Source: Paractinoplanes atraurantiacus (GTDB lineage: Bacteria; Actinomycetota; Actinomycetes; Mycobacteriales; Micromonosporaceae). Taken from it: 64,000 bases of DNA. Below are positions 42,546 through 51,681 of the stretch, piece after piece. Both the position numbers and the translations under genes were made by a program. Every line of letters begins with the position of its first letter. Within the stretch, counting starts at the first letter, position 1. The notes under the pieces were generated by a model. The model ran no database searches. It saw only the letters and a list, made by a program, of their open reading frames with translations, and had not been told where the DNA came from. The DNA lies in contig NZ_OBDY01000004.1 in NCBI RefSeq assembly GCF_900215205.1, forward strand, positions 292,348 through 356,347. The letters run 5' to 3'.

Positions 42546-43298
42546 TCAGATCACCAGCCTTCGGCGGTAGCGCCGATGCGCCAGCCAGCAGCCGGCGGCG
42601 CACCAGGCGATCAGATAGGCCGCGTGCACCAGGCCCAGCCATCCCGGGTCCAAGCCGAGCGTGGCGTCGCGCGACAGGTCGACGCCGTGCCAGAGCGGCA
42701 GCGCGTACGCGATCCAGCGCAACACCACCGGCAGCGACTCCACCGGGAAGAACACGCCCGAGAACAGCGACATCGGCAGGACCGCGAACCGCAGCAGAAT
42801 CGCCAGATAGCTGTCGCTGCTGATGGTCGCCGCGTAGGCGGCCGTCGGCGCCGCCACCGACAGGCCGACCAGCATGGCCACGATCAGGGCCACCGGCGAC
42901 CACCACGAGTGCAGCGTGCCGAAGGCCAGCGCGATCGCCAGGAAGGCGACCGCGCTGATCAGCACCCGGAACAGCATGAAGGCCAGGTGGCCGCCGAGGA
43001 TGTCGGCAACCCGCAGCGGCGCCGCCGCCTGCGCGAAATAGGTCTTCAGCCACTCGAAGGCGCTCAGCACCGGCCACGTCGACTCGCCGATCGCCGTCTG
43101 CATCGCGGTCGAGGCGATCAGGCCGGGCACGATCCAGTCGAGATATGACACACCGTCGACGCCGCCGGCCACGTACGACCCCACGCCCACGCCGAAGCCC
43201 AGCATCGTCAGCAGCGGCAGCACCAGCGACGACAGCGCGCTCCCCCGCCACGTACGGCGGTAGTTGACCAGGTGATATTCGAGGACGGCCAGCATCAC
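42546..43298 (-). CDS. ABC-2 type exporter permease, first copy
   Basis: 250 residues, six membrane segments. LEYHLVNYRRTWRGSALSSLVLPLLTMLGFGVGVG and FSGVFFPVESLPVVLRWIAY show the DrrB/NodJ family. It overlaps the ATPase gene by four bases and precedes its paralogue. Together with the ATPase it forms a complete exporter; no regulator gene remains next to the operon, because the upstream side is an insertion sequence. Confidence 0.88.
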   Translation of the reverse strand: MMLAVLEYHLVNYRRTWRGSALSSLVLPLLTMLGFGVGVGSYVAGGVDGVSYLDWIVPGLIASTAMQTAIGESTWPVLSAFEWLKTYFAQAAAPLRVADILGGHLAFMLFRVLISAVAFLAIALAFGTLHSWWSPVALIVAMLVGLSVAAPTAAYAATISSDSYLAILLRFAVLPMSLFSGVFFPVESLPVVLRWIAYALPLWHGVDLSRDATLGLDPGWLGLVHAAYLIAWCAAGCWLAHRRYRRRLVI

Positions 43299-44218
43299 TC
43301 GACCAGCGTCCGTCCGGTGAGACGCAGGAAGACGTCCTCGAGGCTGCTGCGGCGCACCAGCACGCTGGCCGGGCTCAGCGAACGCCGGTGAACCTCGGCC
43401 ACCGCCTCGTCACCGTCGGCCACATAAAGCAGGACGCGGTCGGGCAGCACCTCGAGCCGCTCGCCGACGCCTTCGAGCTTCGACGCATAGGGCTCCTGAG
43501 ACTCGGCGTTGAAGCGCAGCTCCACCACCTCACGCGTCGAATAACGCTCGATGAGCTCGCGCGGCGACCCCTCAGCCGCGATGCGGCCACCGTCCATGAC
43601 GACGAGACGGTCGCAGAGCTGCTCGGCCTCGTCCATGTAATGGGTGGTCAGCACCAGCGTCACGCCCTGCTGCTTGAGCCGGAACAGCCTCTCCCACACC
43701 AGATGGCGGGCCTGCGGGTCGAGGCCGGTCGTCGGCTCGTCGAGCAGCACGATCTCGGGCTCGTTGACCAGCGCCCGCGCGATGGTCAACCGGCGTTTCA
43801 TGCCGCCCGACAGCGGCTCCACCTTGCTGTCGGCGCGCTCGGTGAGCTGAACGAACTCGAGCAGCTCATCGGCGCGGCGGCGGGCCACCTTGCGCGCGAT
43901 ACCGAAGAAGCGGGCATAGGTGGTCAGGTTTTCCCGCACGGTCAGCTCGATGTCGAGGTTGTCGAGCTGCGGGCAGACGCCCAGCTTGGCCCGGATGGCC
44001 GGCCCGTCGCGCACCGGGTCGAGCCCCAGGATCTCGAGCACTCCCCCGCTCGGCGGCGACACACAGCCGATCATGCGCATGGTGGAGCTCTTGCCCGCCC
44101 CGTTGGGCCCGAGGAAGCCGAACGCCTCCCCCCGGCGCACGTCGACGTCGATGCCGTCGACCGCCGTGAAGTCGCCGAACCGCTTGATCAGGCCACGCGC
44201 GCGAATAAGTGATGCCAC
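43295..44218 (-). CDS. ABC exporter ATP-binding protein (DrrA/NodI type)
   Basis: 307 residues from the GTG at 44218, with AGGG eight bases upstream. Walker A GPNGAGKSST, signature LSGGMKRRL and Walker B EIVLLDEPTTGLD are intact; a C-terminal domain of about 80 residues follows, as in DrrA. It drives the two following permeases. The start codon lies only 35 bases from the end of an ISL3 element (44253), so the native promoter has probably been displaced and the IS may supply or block transcription. Confidence 0.9.
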   Translation of the reverse strand: MASLIRARGLIKRFGDFTAVDGIDVDVRRGEAFGFLGPNGAGKSSTMRMIGCVSPPSGGVLEILGLDPVRDGPAIRAKLGVCPQLDNLDIELTVRENLTTYARFFGIARKVARRRADELLEFVQLTERADSKVEPLSGGMKRRLTIARALVNEPEIVLLDEPTTGLDPQARHLVWERLFRLKQQGVTLVLTTHYMDEAEQLCDRLVVMDGGRIAAEGSPRELIERYSTREVVELRFNAESQEPYASKLEGVGERLEVLPDRVLLYVADGDEAVAEVHRRSLSPASVLVRRSSLEDVFLRLTGRTLVE

Positions 44219-44244
44219 GCACAGGACCCTAGGACGGGGGTACG

Positions 44245-45692
44245 ACAAAAACGGCTCTTGTGGTTGATGTGTGGGTGGTTTCGGGGTCATCGGTTGGGTA
44301 ATTCTGGCCGGTGACCGCCGAGGGTGAGCATGGCCAGGGCGATGATCGCGTGGGCTGAGTGGAAGCCGAATCCTCGGCGGATGATGAGCCGGATCTTGGT
44401 GTTCGTTGATTCGACCAGGGCGTTGGACAGCCGGTTGGTGATGGCCGCGATGATCGCGTCGTGGTCGCGGGTGATGCTTCGGGCGAGTTTGACGAACTGG
44501 GGTAGCCGGCAGCGGCGGGCCCAGTTGATCCACCGGTCCAGGGCTTCGATCGCTTCGCCGGGGTCGCGGTGGGCGATCGCGATGACGGTGCGCAGGCCTT
44601 CTTTCAACGCCCAGGCGCGATGCAGGGCGGGGTGAGTCTTAGCGATCCAGGCCAACTGTTCATGTGGGCGTTCGGTCAGGTTCTCGGGGTTCTTCCAGAG
44701 TGCCCAGCGGGCGCGTTTGAGGGGTTTTCACGTCACCGCGCAGGCGGTGGTTGCGGTTGTTGGCGCGGGTGGTGCCCCGTGCGTTGCCATGGGCCTGGTT
44801 CCAGACGGTGCGGCGTTGTTCGTCGAGAGCATCGGTGGTTCAGGCGACCATGTGGAACGGGTCCGCGCAGCGGATCGCTTGCGGGCAGTGTTCGGTGACG
44901 GCTTCGCGGATCCAGCCGGCGGTGTCGCTGGAGATGTGGGTGATCGCCGCGCGGTGCTCGGGCCCGAGCCGGGTGAAGAAGGCGGCCAGGGCTGCCTTGT
45001 CCGCGCCGGGCGCGGCCCAGACCAGGCGACCGGTGTCGTGGTCGACGACCACGGTCAGGTATTTGTAGCCTTTGCGGTAGGAGATCTCGTCGATGCCGAT
45101 ACGTTTCAGTCCGTCGGGTAGGTCGACCTGCCGGTCGGTGTCGGCCCAGACCCGGCTGATGATCGTGCCGACGGTGCGCCAGGCAATCCGCATCAACTGG
45201 GTGACAGCGCTCTTGGCGCAGGTCGTGGCGAGCCAGGCCACGCTCTGGTCGAAGCCACGGGTGTGCCCGGCCCCGTGCCGGGCCCAGGGCACCGCGGCGA
45301 CCACCACGCCATGCTCCGGACACGAGACCCGGGGCGCGTCCGCTTCGACGTAGGCGACAGTCGTGCCCAGGTCCAACGCCCGCCACCGACGCCGGCCCGA
45401 GCCCTGGTCGTAGCCAGGACAACGACGCCGGCACAGCCCGCACCGGCGTCGCTGACCTCGAGCCGGACGGACCGCCGCAACGAGGATGTCCTGCTGCTCG
45501 TCGAACTCGACACGCTCAACGACTGCTTTCCGAAGTCCGAGCAGCCGAGCCCATACCCTGGCATTACGCACGCTGTTGTCCCGCTATCTACCGTTCTGAC
45601 CTTCGACAAGCCAGAACCTAAGCGGGACAACGGCGTGCGCTGTCGTTACCGCCTGAAACCACCCACACAAGCGTCAGTAGAACGACAAAAAC
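44245..45692 (-). mobile_element. ISL3-family insertion sequence with 8-bp target duplication
   Basis: The element spans 44253-45684 (1432 bp). Its 30-bp imperfect terminal inverted repeats share the inner 14 bases GTGTGGGTGGTTTC; the outer half is diverged. ACAAAAAC is duplicated at 44245-44252 and 45685-45692, the 8-bp duplication expected of ISL3. The right repeat is upstream of the transposase. An older ISL3 relic starts at 45693, immediately beyond the duplication. Confidence 0.85.
44287..45571 (-). pseudogene. ISL3-family transposase, inactivated
   Basis: Read on the minus strand, the protein starts MRNARVWARLLGLRKAVVERV with a zinc-finger (CGLCRRRCPGY) and PWARHGAGHTRGFDQ, then the DDE region (GIDEISYRKGYKYLTVVVDH), typical of ISL3. 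After DPFHMVA a Trp codon has become TGA (44840-44842). A single extra C near 44720-44724 shifts the frame, and the C-terminal part resumes as LAWIAKTHPALHRAWALKEG through to 44287. Two independent lesions mean the copy cannot make an active transposase, though related copies could act on it. Confidence 0.88.
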
Positions 45693-45926
45693 GGTTCCGA
45701 TGACGCTGGTGTGGGTGGTTTCAGCGGCTCAGGTTCCGGCGTCGGTACGGCGGCGGTGCCCTGGGCCCGGCTTGTTGCCTGGTTTGCGACCACATGCGCC
45801 AAGTCCGCGGTCACCCAGTTGACGCGGATCGCCAAGACTCGACCGGCGCTACACCGCGCCTGGGCGCTCAAAGAAGACCCGTGCACCGTCTTCTCGAAGC
45901 CCGCCTGCCCGGCTCGCCACAAAACC
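45693..45926 (+). mobile_element. ISL3 relic with internal deletion
   Basis: The left end (45693-45722) is a 30-base terminal repeat ending GTGTGGGTGGTTTC, matching the upstream repeat of the adjacent ISL3 element at about 24 of 30 positions. In the plus direction fragments of a transposase follow: VPWAR, then WFATTCAKSAVTQLTRIA, joined directly to KTRPALHRAWALKED from the C-terminal part, so most of the DDE core is deleted. The right end is not clear. It stops against the 3' end of the next gene. Confidence 0.7.
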
Positions 45927-45927
45927 T

Positions 45928-46485
45928 CTACTCCGGGCCGGCCATGCCCTCCTGAGCGGCCGAGACGAGAGTGGCGGTCACTTCGATCACCGTCTGGTGG
46001 GAGACCGGGGTGCCCGAGTCGTAGCGGACCGCCCACGACAGGCCGTCCCGCCCGCTCACCCGCCGCCCCACGATCCGCACGCCGCCGACCAGGAACGGCT
46101 TGTCGGGGCGGTTCGTCGACACCTGCACGGGGTGGTGGTTGGTGTAGGCCACCGACTTCGACACCCGCATGCGCACCTGGTCGGGCACCTGACCGGGATC
46201 GAGCAGCAGGACGGTGTGCACCGGCCCGTCGACCATGACCGTGTAGCCGTCGCGCTCCTCGGCCACCTCGGCCGGGGTGATCCGCAGCTCGCGCCCCGAC
46301 CAGCCCGCCTTGTGGATCTCGTGCCAGCCGAGCCGCTCTTTCACACCCGGCAGGAACAGGCCGTGGTTGGTGACCACCACCGCCTGCTCCGGCTCCACCG
46401 CGGCCCAGGCCACCACCCGCTCGTCGGGAGCCAGCGCGGGCTTGAGCACCGAAGGGAGCGACGGACGCCGCCGGAACAAGCTCAC
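45928..46485 (-). CDS. Hypothetical protein co-transcribed with dnaG
   Basis: 185 residues from a GTG overlapping the dnaG stop by four bases. The sequence is beta-rich (VVAWAAVEPEQAVVVTNHGLFL, WHEIHKAGWSGRELRI, VHTVLLLDPGQ, VAYTNHHPVQV) and suggests a PH-like domain in its first half, as in many small actinobacterial proteins located after dnaG. No signal or membrane segment. Function unknown; linkage to primase is conserved in related genera by recollection, not verified. Confidence 0.75.
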   Translation of the reverse strand: MSLFRRRPSLPSVLKPALAPDERVVAWAAVEPEQAVVVTNHGLFLPGVKERLGWHEIHKAGWSGRELRITPAEVAEERDGYTVMVDGPVHTVLLLDPGQVPDQVRMRVSKSVAYTNHHPVQVSTNRPDKPFLVGGVRIVGRRVSGRDGLSWAVRYDSGTPVSHQTVIEVTATLVSAAQEGMAGPE

Positions 46486-48350
46486 AGTCCACCTGCCGCC
46501 TGGTCACGCAGGGCACGCGCCTGCTGTTCGAGGGAGAAGAGCTCACCCGCCAGAGCCAGGTATTCGTCCTTGTGCGCGACCGGGTTGAGCCGCTGCACCT
46601 TGGACTTCAGGTCCCGGATGCGGGTGGTCACATAGCCGACCTGCAACCGGGCCAGGGTGATCTGCACGTAACGCGGGTCGACGACGCCGTCCACGTACAG
46701 CGGCTCCACCGCGAGCTCGGAGATCAGGCCCTGCCCGGCCAGGTCGTCGCAGCTGTCCCGGACCTTCTCGATCCAGACCACGCCGCCGGACGACACCGAG
46801 GAGGCGCCGCCGGCCGCGGTCACCGCCGAGCGGATCGCCGCGTAGACCGGGTCGGCGTAGTTCTCGGCGCCCAGCGAGTCGAACATCGGGCCCGCCATGA
46901 CCGGCTCCTGCAGGGCCAGCTTGAGCGATTCGCGCTCGACGAGCCGCTGCGGCGAGTCGGGCGCGGCCTTGGTCCTGGACGACGGCGCCGGCTCGTCCTG
47001 CGCGCCCCGCAGGGCCGAACTTACCGCCCGCTGCACCGGCTCGAGGTCCATGCCGAGATCGGCCGCGAGCTTACGGGCGTACTCAGGCCTCTTCTCCCGG
47101 TCTTTGATCTTGGCGACGAGAGGAGCCGCGCGGCGCATCGCCTCGACCCGGCCCTCGACGGTGTCCAGATCGAAACGCCGGATCGTGTGCCGCAACGCGA
47201 AGTCGACCAGCGGCTCCCGCCCGGCGATCATGTCGCGCACCGCGAGATCGCCCTTGGCCAGGCGCAACTCGCACGGGTCCATGTTGTCCGGGCTGACCGC
47301 GATGAACGTACGGCCGACGAACCGCTGGTCCTCCTCGAAGGCGCGCAGCGCCGCCTTCTGACCGGCCGCGTCACCGTCGAACGTGTAGATGATCTCGCCG
47401 ACCACGCTGTCGCTGTCGAGCAGCAGCCGCCGCAGCACCCCGATGTGATCGACGCCGAACGACGTGCCGCAGGTGGCGACGGCGGTCGGCTCGCCCGCCT
47501 CGTGACAGGCCATCACGTCGGTGTAGCCCTCGACGATGACCGCCCGCCCGCGCTTGGCCATCTCCCGCTTGGCCTGGTCGATGCCGTAGAGCACATGCGA
47601 CTTCTTGTAGAGCGGCGTCTCGGGCGTGTTCAGATATTTCGGCCCGTCGTCCTCGTCGAACAGCTTGCGCGCGCCGAACCCGATCACATCGCCGGACAGG
47701 TCTTTGATCGGCCACAGCAGCCGGCCCCGGAACCGGTCGATCAGAGAGCCGGAGCGGGCCGGCTTGGTCAGCCCGGCCGTGTTCAGCTCCTCGGCCGTGA
47801 AGCCCTTCTGCCGCAGATGCTTGGCCAGCGAGTCCCAGGTGTCCGGCGCGAACCCGCACCCGTACCTCTCGGCCGCGTCCCGCCCGAACCCACGCTGGGC
47901 GAGGAACTCCCGGGCCTTGCGCGCCCCCGGCGTCGACAGCTGCCCCTGATAGAACTCGGCCGCCGCCACATGGGCCGCCAGCAGCCGCTGCTTCTGCCCG
48001 GCCTGCGGCCTGGGCGCACTGGGCCGCGAGTCATCGGTCTCGTACCGCAGCTGAATGCCGGCCCGCCCGGCCAGCCGCTCGATCGACTCGATGAACGACA
48101 GATGCTCCGCGTCCATCAGGAACTTGATGGCATCGCCACCCTGACCGCAGCCATGGCAATAATAGACATTTCGGGCGGGCGCGACGGTGAAGGACGGGGT
48201 CTTCTCGTCGTGGAAGGGGCACAGGCCCTTGAGGTTGCCGCCGCCCGCCGGGCGCAGCGTCACCGACTCGCTGATGATGTCTGCGATCGAGGTCCGGTCA
48301 CGGACCAGCGCGATGTCCTCGTCCTTGACCCTGCCCGCCACGGCATACAT
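46482..48350 (-). CDS. dnaG: DNA primase
   Basis: 622 residues. The N-terminal CHC2 zinc-binding domain is complete (LCPFHDEKTPSF with Cys and His, YYCHGCGQGGD with two Cys). The TOPRIM core has VIVEGYTDVMA (catalytic Glu) and YTFDGDAAGQKA (Asp-x-Asp metal pair), and a DnaB-interacting C-terminal domain follows. It makes RNA primers for replication. It starts 11 bases after dgt, so dgt-dnaG-hypothetical form one transcription unit, an order common in actinobacteria. Confidence 0.97.
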   Translation of the reverse strand: MYAVAGRVKDEDIALVRDRTSIADIISESVTLRPAGGGNLKGLCPFHDEKTPSFTVAPARNVYYCHGCGQGGDAIKFLMDAEHLSFIESIERLAGRAGIQLRYETDDSRPSAPRPQAGQKQRLLAAHVAAAEFYQGQLSTPGARKAREFLAQRGFGRDAAERYGCGFAPDTWDSLAKHLRQKGFTAEELNTAGLTKPARSGSLIDRFRGRLLWPIKDLSGDVIGFGARKLFDEDDGPKYLNTPETPLYKKSHVLYGIDQAKREMAKRGRAVIVEGYTDVMACHEAGEPTAVATCGTSFGVDHIGVLRRLLLDSDSVVGEIIYTFDGDAAGQKAALRAFEEDQRFVGRTFIAVSPDNMDPCELRLAKGDLAVRDMIAGREPLVDFALRHTIRRFDLDTVEGRVEAMRRAAPLVAKIKDREKRPEYARKLAADLGMDLEPVQRAVSSALRGAQDEPAPSSRTKAAPDSPQRLVERESLKLALQEPVMAGPMFDSLGAENYADPVYAAIRSAVTAAGGASSVSSGGVVWIEKVRDSCDDLAGQGLISELAVEPLYVDGVVDPRYVQITLARLQVGYVTTRIRDLKSKVQRLNPVAHKDEYLALAGELFSLEQQARALRDQAAGGL

Positions 48351-48361
48351 CCTGCCTCGCC

Positions 48362-49576
48362 TCAGGCACGAGCCGCCACCAGGGTCCGGTGCCAGGCCAC
48401 GGCGGCCGGGTCGGTGAGCGACGCGACCTGGTCGATCACCACCCGCAGTGCCTGGGCATCACTCTCCGCAGCCTCGAACAACGGGGCGAAGACCGGGTCA
48501 AGAGCTTCGGGTGTACGGGTGAGAGCGTGCACAAGCTCGGTGAGGATCGTCCGCTGCTCCTCGTACCAGGACTCGGCCGCCCGCGCCCTCATCACGTAGC
48601 GCAACGCCATGCCCTTGAGCAGGGCGCATTGGTTACGCACCGTGCGCGGCACGATGAGGTCGGCGTCGTAGCGGCGGACCTTCTCGATCCCGTACCGGCT
48701 CTGTGTGGCCCCGACCGCCGAGGCGACGAAGCGGCCGGTCAGGACGCTGGTCATCCGTTTGAGGGCGACCTGGGCCCGATAGGTGCCGTCGTATCCGGCG
48801 ACCTCCGTCACGACCGGGTCGGCCAGCAGCTGGTCGAGGGCGCCGGCCAGCTCGTCGGGGGTCTCGTCGGAGTAGGTGGCCGCGACGTCGGCGCAGAGGG
48901 CGGCCCGCTCGGCCGGGTCGGACAGCAGCCGGCGCAGGGCCAGATAGCCGCCGTGCACACCGTCCTCGACGTCGTGCACCGAGTAGGCGACGTCGTCGGC
49001 CCAGTCCATGACCTGGGCTTCGAGGCAGCGCCGTTCGCCCAGCTCGGCCGGGCGGACCCAGTCGAAAACGGCGCGATCGTCCTCGTACACACCGAATTTG
49101 CGTCTTCCCGGCTCCCGCGGCCAGGGATATTTGCAGCTGGCGTCGAGCGAGGCGCGGGTCAGGTTGAGGCCGGCGCCGGGCACCTTGGCCTCGAGCCGGG
49201 TCAGCACGCGCAGGGTCTGCGCGTTGCCCTCGAAGCCGCCGCACGGCTCGGCGACGACGTGCAGCGCGTGTTCGCCGTTGTGGCCGAACGGCGGGTGACC
49301 GAGGTCGTGGGCGAGCCCGGCCACGTCGACCACGTCGGGGTCGCAGCCGAGGCGCTCGCCCATCTCGCGTGAGATCTGCGCGACCTCCAGCGAGTGGGTC
49401 AGCCTGGTGCGCAGGAAGTCGTCGGAGCCGGCCGTGTGGACCTGGGTCTTGGCCGCGAGCCGGCGGAAGCCCGCCGAGTGCAGCACCCGCGCCCGGTCCC
49501 GTTGGAACGGGGTACGCCCGTAGCCGCTGTCCTTAGCCGGCTCAGCGACGAACCGCTGGGCGTCGAACGCCGTCAT
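48362..49576 (-). CDS. dgt: Deoxyguanosinetriphosphate triphosphohydrolase-like protein
   Basis: 404 residues. The HD metal site is intact: His61 (RLTHSLEV), His90-Asp91 (GLAHDLGHPPFGH) and a distal DWADDVAYSVHDVEDG. The RTPFQRDRARVLHSAGFRRL start is characteristic of the dGTPase-like family. It hydrolyses dNTPs to deoxynucleosides and triphosphate, likely controlling nucleotide pools next to primase. Actinobacterial members are of the Dgt-like type 2 group, whose substrate range is broader than dGTP. Confidence 0.93.
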   Translation of the reverse strand: MTAFDAQRFVAEPAKDSGYGRTPFQRDRARVLHSAGFRRLAAKTQVHTAGSDDFLRTRLTHSLEVAQISREMGERLGCDPDVVDVAGLAHDLGHPPFGHNGEHALHVVAEPCGGFEGNAQTLRVLTRLEAKVPGAGLNLTRASLDASCKYPWPREPGRRKFGVYEDDRAVFDWVRPAELGERRCLEAQVMDWADDVAYSVHDVEDGVHGGYLALRRLLSDPAERAALCADVAATYSDETPDELAGALDQLLADPVVTEVAGYDGTYRAQVALKRMTSVLTGRFVASAVGATQSRYGIEKVRRYDADLIVPRTVRNQCALLKGMALRYVMRARAAESWYEEQRTILTELVHALTRTPEALDPVFAPLFEAAESDAQALRVVIDQVASLTDPAAVAWHRTLVAARA

Positions 49577-49586
49577 GCGACCAAGA

Positions 49587-49949
49587 TTAATCGGCTTTCC
49601 GGGAGGACAGGACGCAGAACTCGTTGCCCTCGGGGTCGGCCAGCACGACCCAGGTGACGTCGCCGCCCTGCCCGACGTCGGCGTGCCGGGCGCCCATGTC
49701 GATCAGGCGCTCGACCTCGGCCTCCTGGTCGTCCGGGCGCAGGTCGATGTGGAGGCGGTTCTTGACCGTCTTGGCCTCGGGCACCGGCGTGAACAGCAGT
49801 CCGGGCAGCTGATCGGGGCTCTTGCGGATCTCCACCTCGTCGGGCTGGTCGGTCACGATGACCCAGCCGCCGAGGGCCTCCGCCCACCACCGCGCCAGGC
49901 GCCCGGCGTCCTGGGCGTCCACCACGATCTGCTCCCACTGCAACGCCAT
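49587..49949 (-). CDS. VOC family protein (glyoxalase/bleomycin-resistance fold)
   Basis: 120 residues with the paired beta-alpha-beta-beta-beta modules: WEQIVVDAQDAGRLARWWAEALGG, LLFTPVPEAKTVKNRLHIDLRPDD, and VTWVVLADPEGNEFCVL. His in RLHIDL and the C-terminal Glu of GNEFCVL are candidate metal ligands. The gene ends 11 bases before dgt begins and reads in the same direction, so it is probably the first gene of the dgt-dnaG unit. Activity cannot be assigned. Confidence 0.85.
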   Translation of the reverse strand: MALQWEQIVVDAQDAGRLARWWAEALGGWVIVTDQPDEVEIRKSPDQLPGLLFTPVPEAKTVKNRLHIDLRPDDQEAEVERLIDMGARHADVGQGGDVTWVVLADPEGNEFCVLSSRKAD

Positions 49950-50177
49950 ATGGCGCCTCCTTTATCGAAAAGTGGCGATCATGTTACGCGCACCCGACCA
50001 GCGTCGCTAAGCCGTCGAACATGACGCACACGGGGTGCGACTGCCCCCCGCAGGGTCGCCGGAGGATGGCCCACGGTGACGGCGAGCGACGTTCGGCCGC
50101 CACCGATCCGGAGGTTCGCCGGTGGCCGCGGCAACGAGGCACGGCCCGGCGGCGGCAGCACAGCGCTGAGGAGAGAA

Positions 50178-50558
50178 GTGCCCGGCGTCGACCACTGTCT
50201 ACAGGAGGCCATGGCGATTCCTGGCGCGGTCGGCGCCAGCATCGTCGACTACACCACCGGGTTCCCGGTCGCCACGACGGGAGCCGCACCCAACAACGAC
50301 CACGAGGCGGCGGCCGCGGGAACCGCGGACGTCGTCCAGGCCGCGACGACCCGATCGCTCTACGTCTCGGCCCTACCGCACGACCTGCTCGAAGACCTGA
50401 TCATCACGACCGCCGGCGGTTATCACCTGCTGCGGCCGGTGCAGACCGACTTCGACAGCCGGCTCGTCCTCTACCTCTGGCTCGACCGGGTCCAGGGGAA
50501 CCTCGCGGTGGCCCGGCGCCGCATGCAGACCCTCGCCGACGAACTCGTAGCCACGTAA
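50178..50558 (+). CDS. Roadblock/LC7-like small protein A
   Basis: 126 residues from a GTG preceded by GGAGAG; an open reading frame extends upstream to a GTG at 50076 but that region is low-complexity. GVDHCLQEAMAIPGAVGASIVDYTTGF begins a roadblock-type fold (helix, strands VVQAATTRSLY and DLIITTAGGYHLLRP, final helix), as found in MglB- and CvnB-like regulators of small GTPases. It is the first of four colinear genes. Its closest relative in the window is the fourth gene (52251-52622). Confidence 0.75.
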   Translation: MPGVDHCLQEAMAIPGAVGASIVDYTTGFPVATTGAAPNNDHEAAAAGTADVVQAATTRSLYVSALPHDLLEDLIITTAGGYHLLRPVQTDFDSRLVLYLWLDRVQGNLAVARRRMQTLADELVAT

Positions 50559-50577
50559 CGATGCCAAAGGGGAAAAG

Positions 50578-51645
50578 GTGACAACCTTGCGGACGGCCGC
50601 ACCGTCACGCCTGCTCACGCAGGTCACGGGCGAGCGGCAGACCGGCACCCTGGTGGTCGGTGGCCACCCGGGCGGCGCGGTCTACGTCCTCGAGGGGCGG
50701 GTCATCTACGCCGAGTCGCCGGCCGCGCCCGGTGTCGGCGAGCTCCTCACCGCGTCCGGCCGGCTGGCCGGGCGCACCTGGCAGAACGCGCTCGACCTGG
50801 GCACCTCCACCGCCCGGGTCGGCCGGCTGCTGGTCGAGCAGGGTCATCTCACCCAGGGTGAGCTGGAGCTGTGCGTGCTCGGGGCGACGTACGACGCGGC
50901 GTACTTCGCCCTGTCGGCGCCGGAGGCGCCGATCGACTTCCTGCCGGGCGCGACCCACTGGCTCGGTCCGGTCGCGCACATCGACCCGGGGGCGATAACC
51001 CGGGAGGTACGGCGGCGGGTGCGCCTGCTCGACGAGATCTTCCCGGACGCGCGGGTGGACACGGCGCCGGTCATCCCGGTGCCGCGCCTGCCGCGCGAGC
51101 GGGTGCCGATCACGGCGCTGCAGTGGGAGCTGCTGATCAACGCGGACGGCCAGCGCACGCCGGCCGATCTGGCCCTGCTGCTCGGCAAGGCCGGCTACGC
51201 GACGATCCAGGAACTGCGCCGGATGGCCGCGCTGGGACTTCTGGAGCTTCCGGAGGTACGGGCGGTGGAGGCCCCCGAACTGGTCCGGCTGCCCCGGGCG
51301 CGCGGCACCGCGGTGAACATCAAACGCCCGGTCATCAGGGCGGACGACGCGCCGACAGTGCCGGTGCTCAAGCCGGGCGAGGCGCCGCCGACGGTGCCGG
51401 TGGTCAGCGGCGCCCGGGCGGCGGTGCCGGCTCCCCCGCCACCACCTCCACCACCATCTTTGCCTGAGGCGCCTCCGCCCGCGGAGCCGCCGCGCAACTC
51501 GCTTTCCCCGCCCCGCCTCGCCCGGCGCAAACCCGGGGCCAAGCTTCCCAAGGAAGTCGCCGGCGAACCACCGCCACCGGTGCATCCGGGCACCGATGAA
51601 GTCCTGCTCAAGCGCATCCGTACGGCATTGCGAGCCTTGCGGTGA
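50578..51645 (+). CDS. DUF4388-like protein with proline-rich linker
   Basis: 355 residues, GTG at 50578 with GGGGA nearby. The N-terminus (SRLLTQVTGERQTGTLVVGG, GAVYVLEGRVIYAESP, GVGELLTASGRL) has the DUF4388 pattern, a domain frequent in gliding and signalling proteins with roadblock partners. The middle (residues 180-235) is a winged-helix-like LLINADGQRTPADLALLLGKAGYATIQELRRMAALGLL, as in DprA/PatA-type adaptors. A Pro-rich linker with a run of ten prolines (about 283-293) and a basic C-terminal end follow. It is probably an effector or scaffold of the same signalling unit. Confidence 0.75.
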   Translation: MTTLRTAAPSRLLTQVTGERQTGTLVVGGHPGGAVYVLEGRVIYAESPAAPGVGELLTASGRLAGRTWQNALDLGTSTARVGRLLVEQGHLTQGELELCVLGATYDAAYFALSAPEAPIDFLPGATHWLGPVAHIDPGAITREVRRRVRLLDEIFPDARVDTAPVIPVPRLPRERVPITALQWELLINADGQRTPADLALLLGKAGYATIQELRRMAALGLLELPEVRAVEAPELVRLPRARGTAVNIKRPVIRADDAPTVPVLKPGEAPPTVPVVSGARAAVPAPPPPPPPPSLPEAPPPAEPPRNSLSPPRLARRKPGAKLPKEVAGEPPPPVHPGTDEVLLKRIRTALRALR

Positions 51646-51681
51646 CACGCGCACCCCCGTTCGCAGAAAGAGAGGCCGAGG

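Noticed and set aside
46572..48599. 675-codon plus-strand open frame
   Set aside because: Antisense of dnaG, which has complete zinc-finger and TOPRIM motifs.
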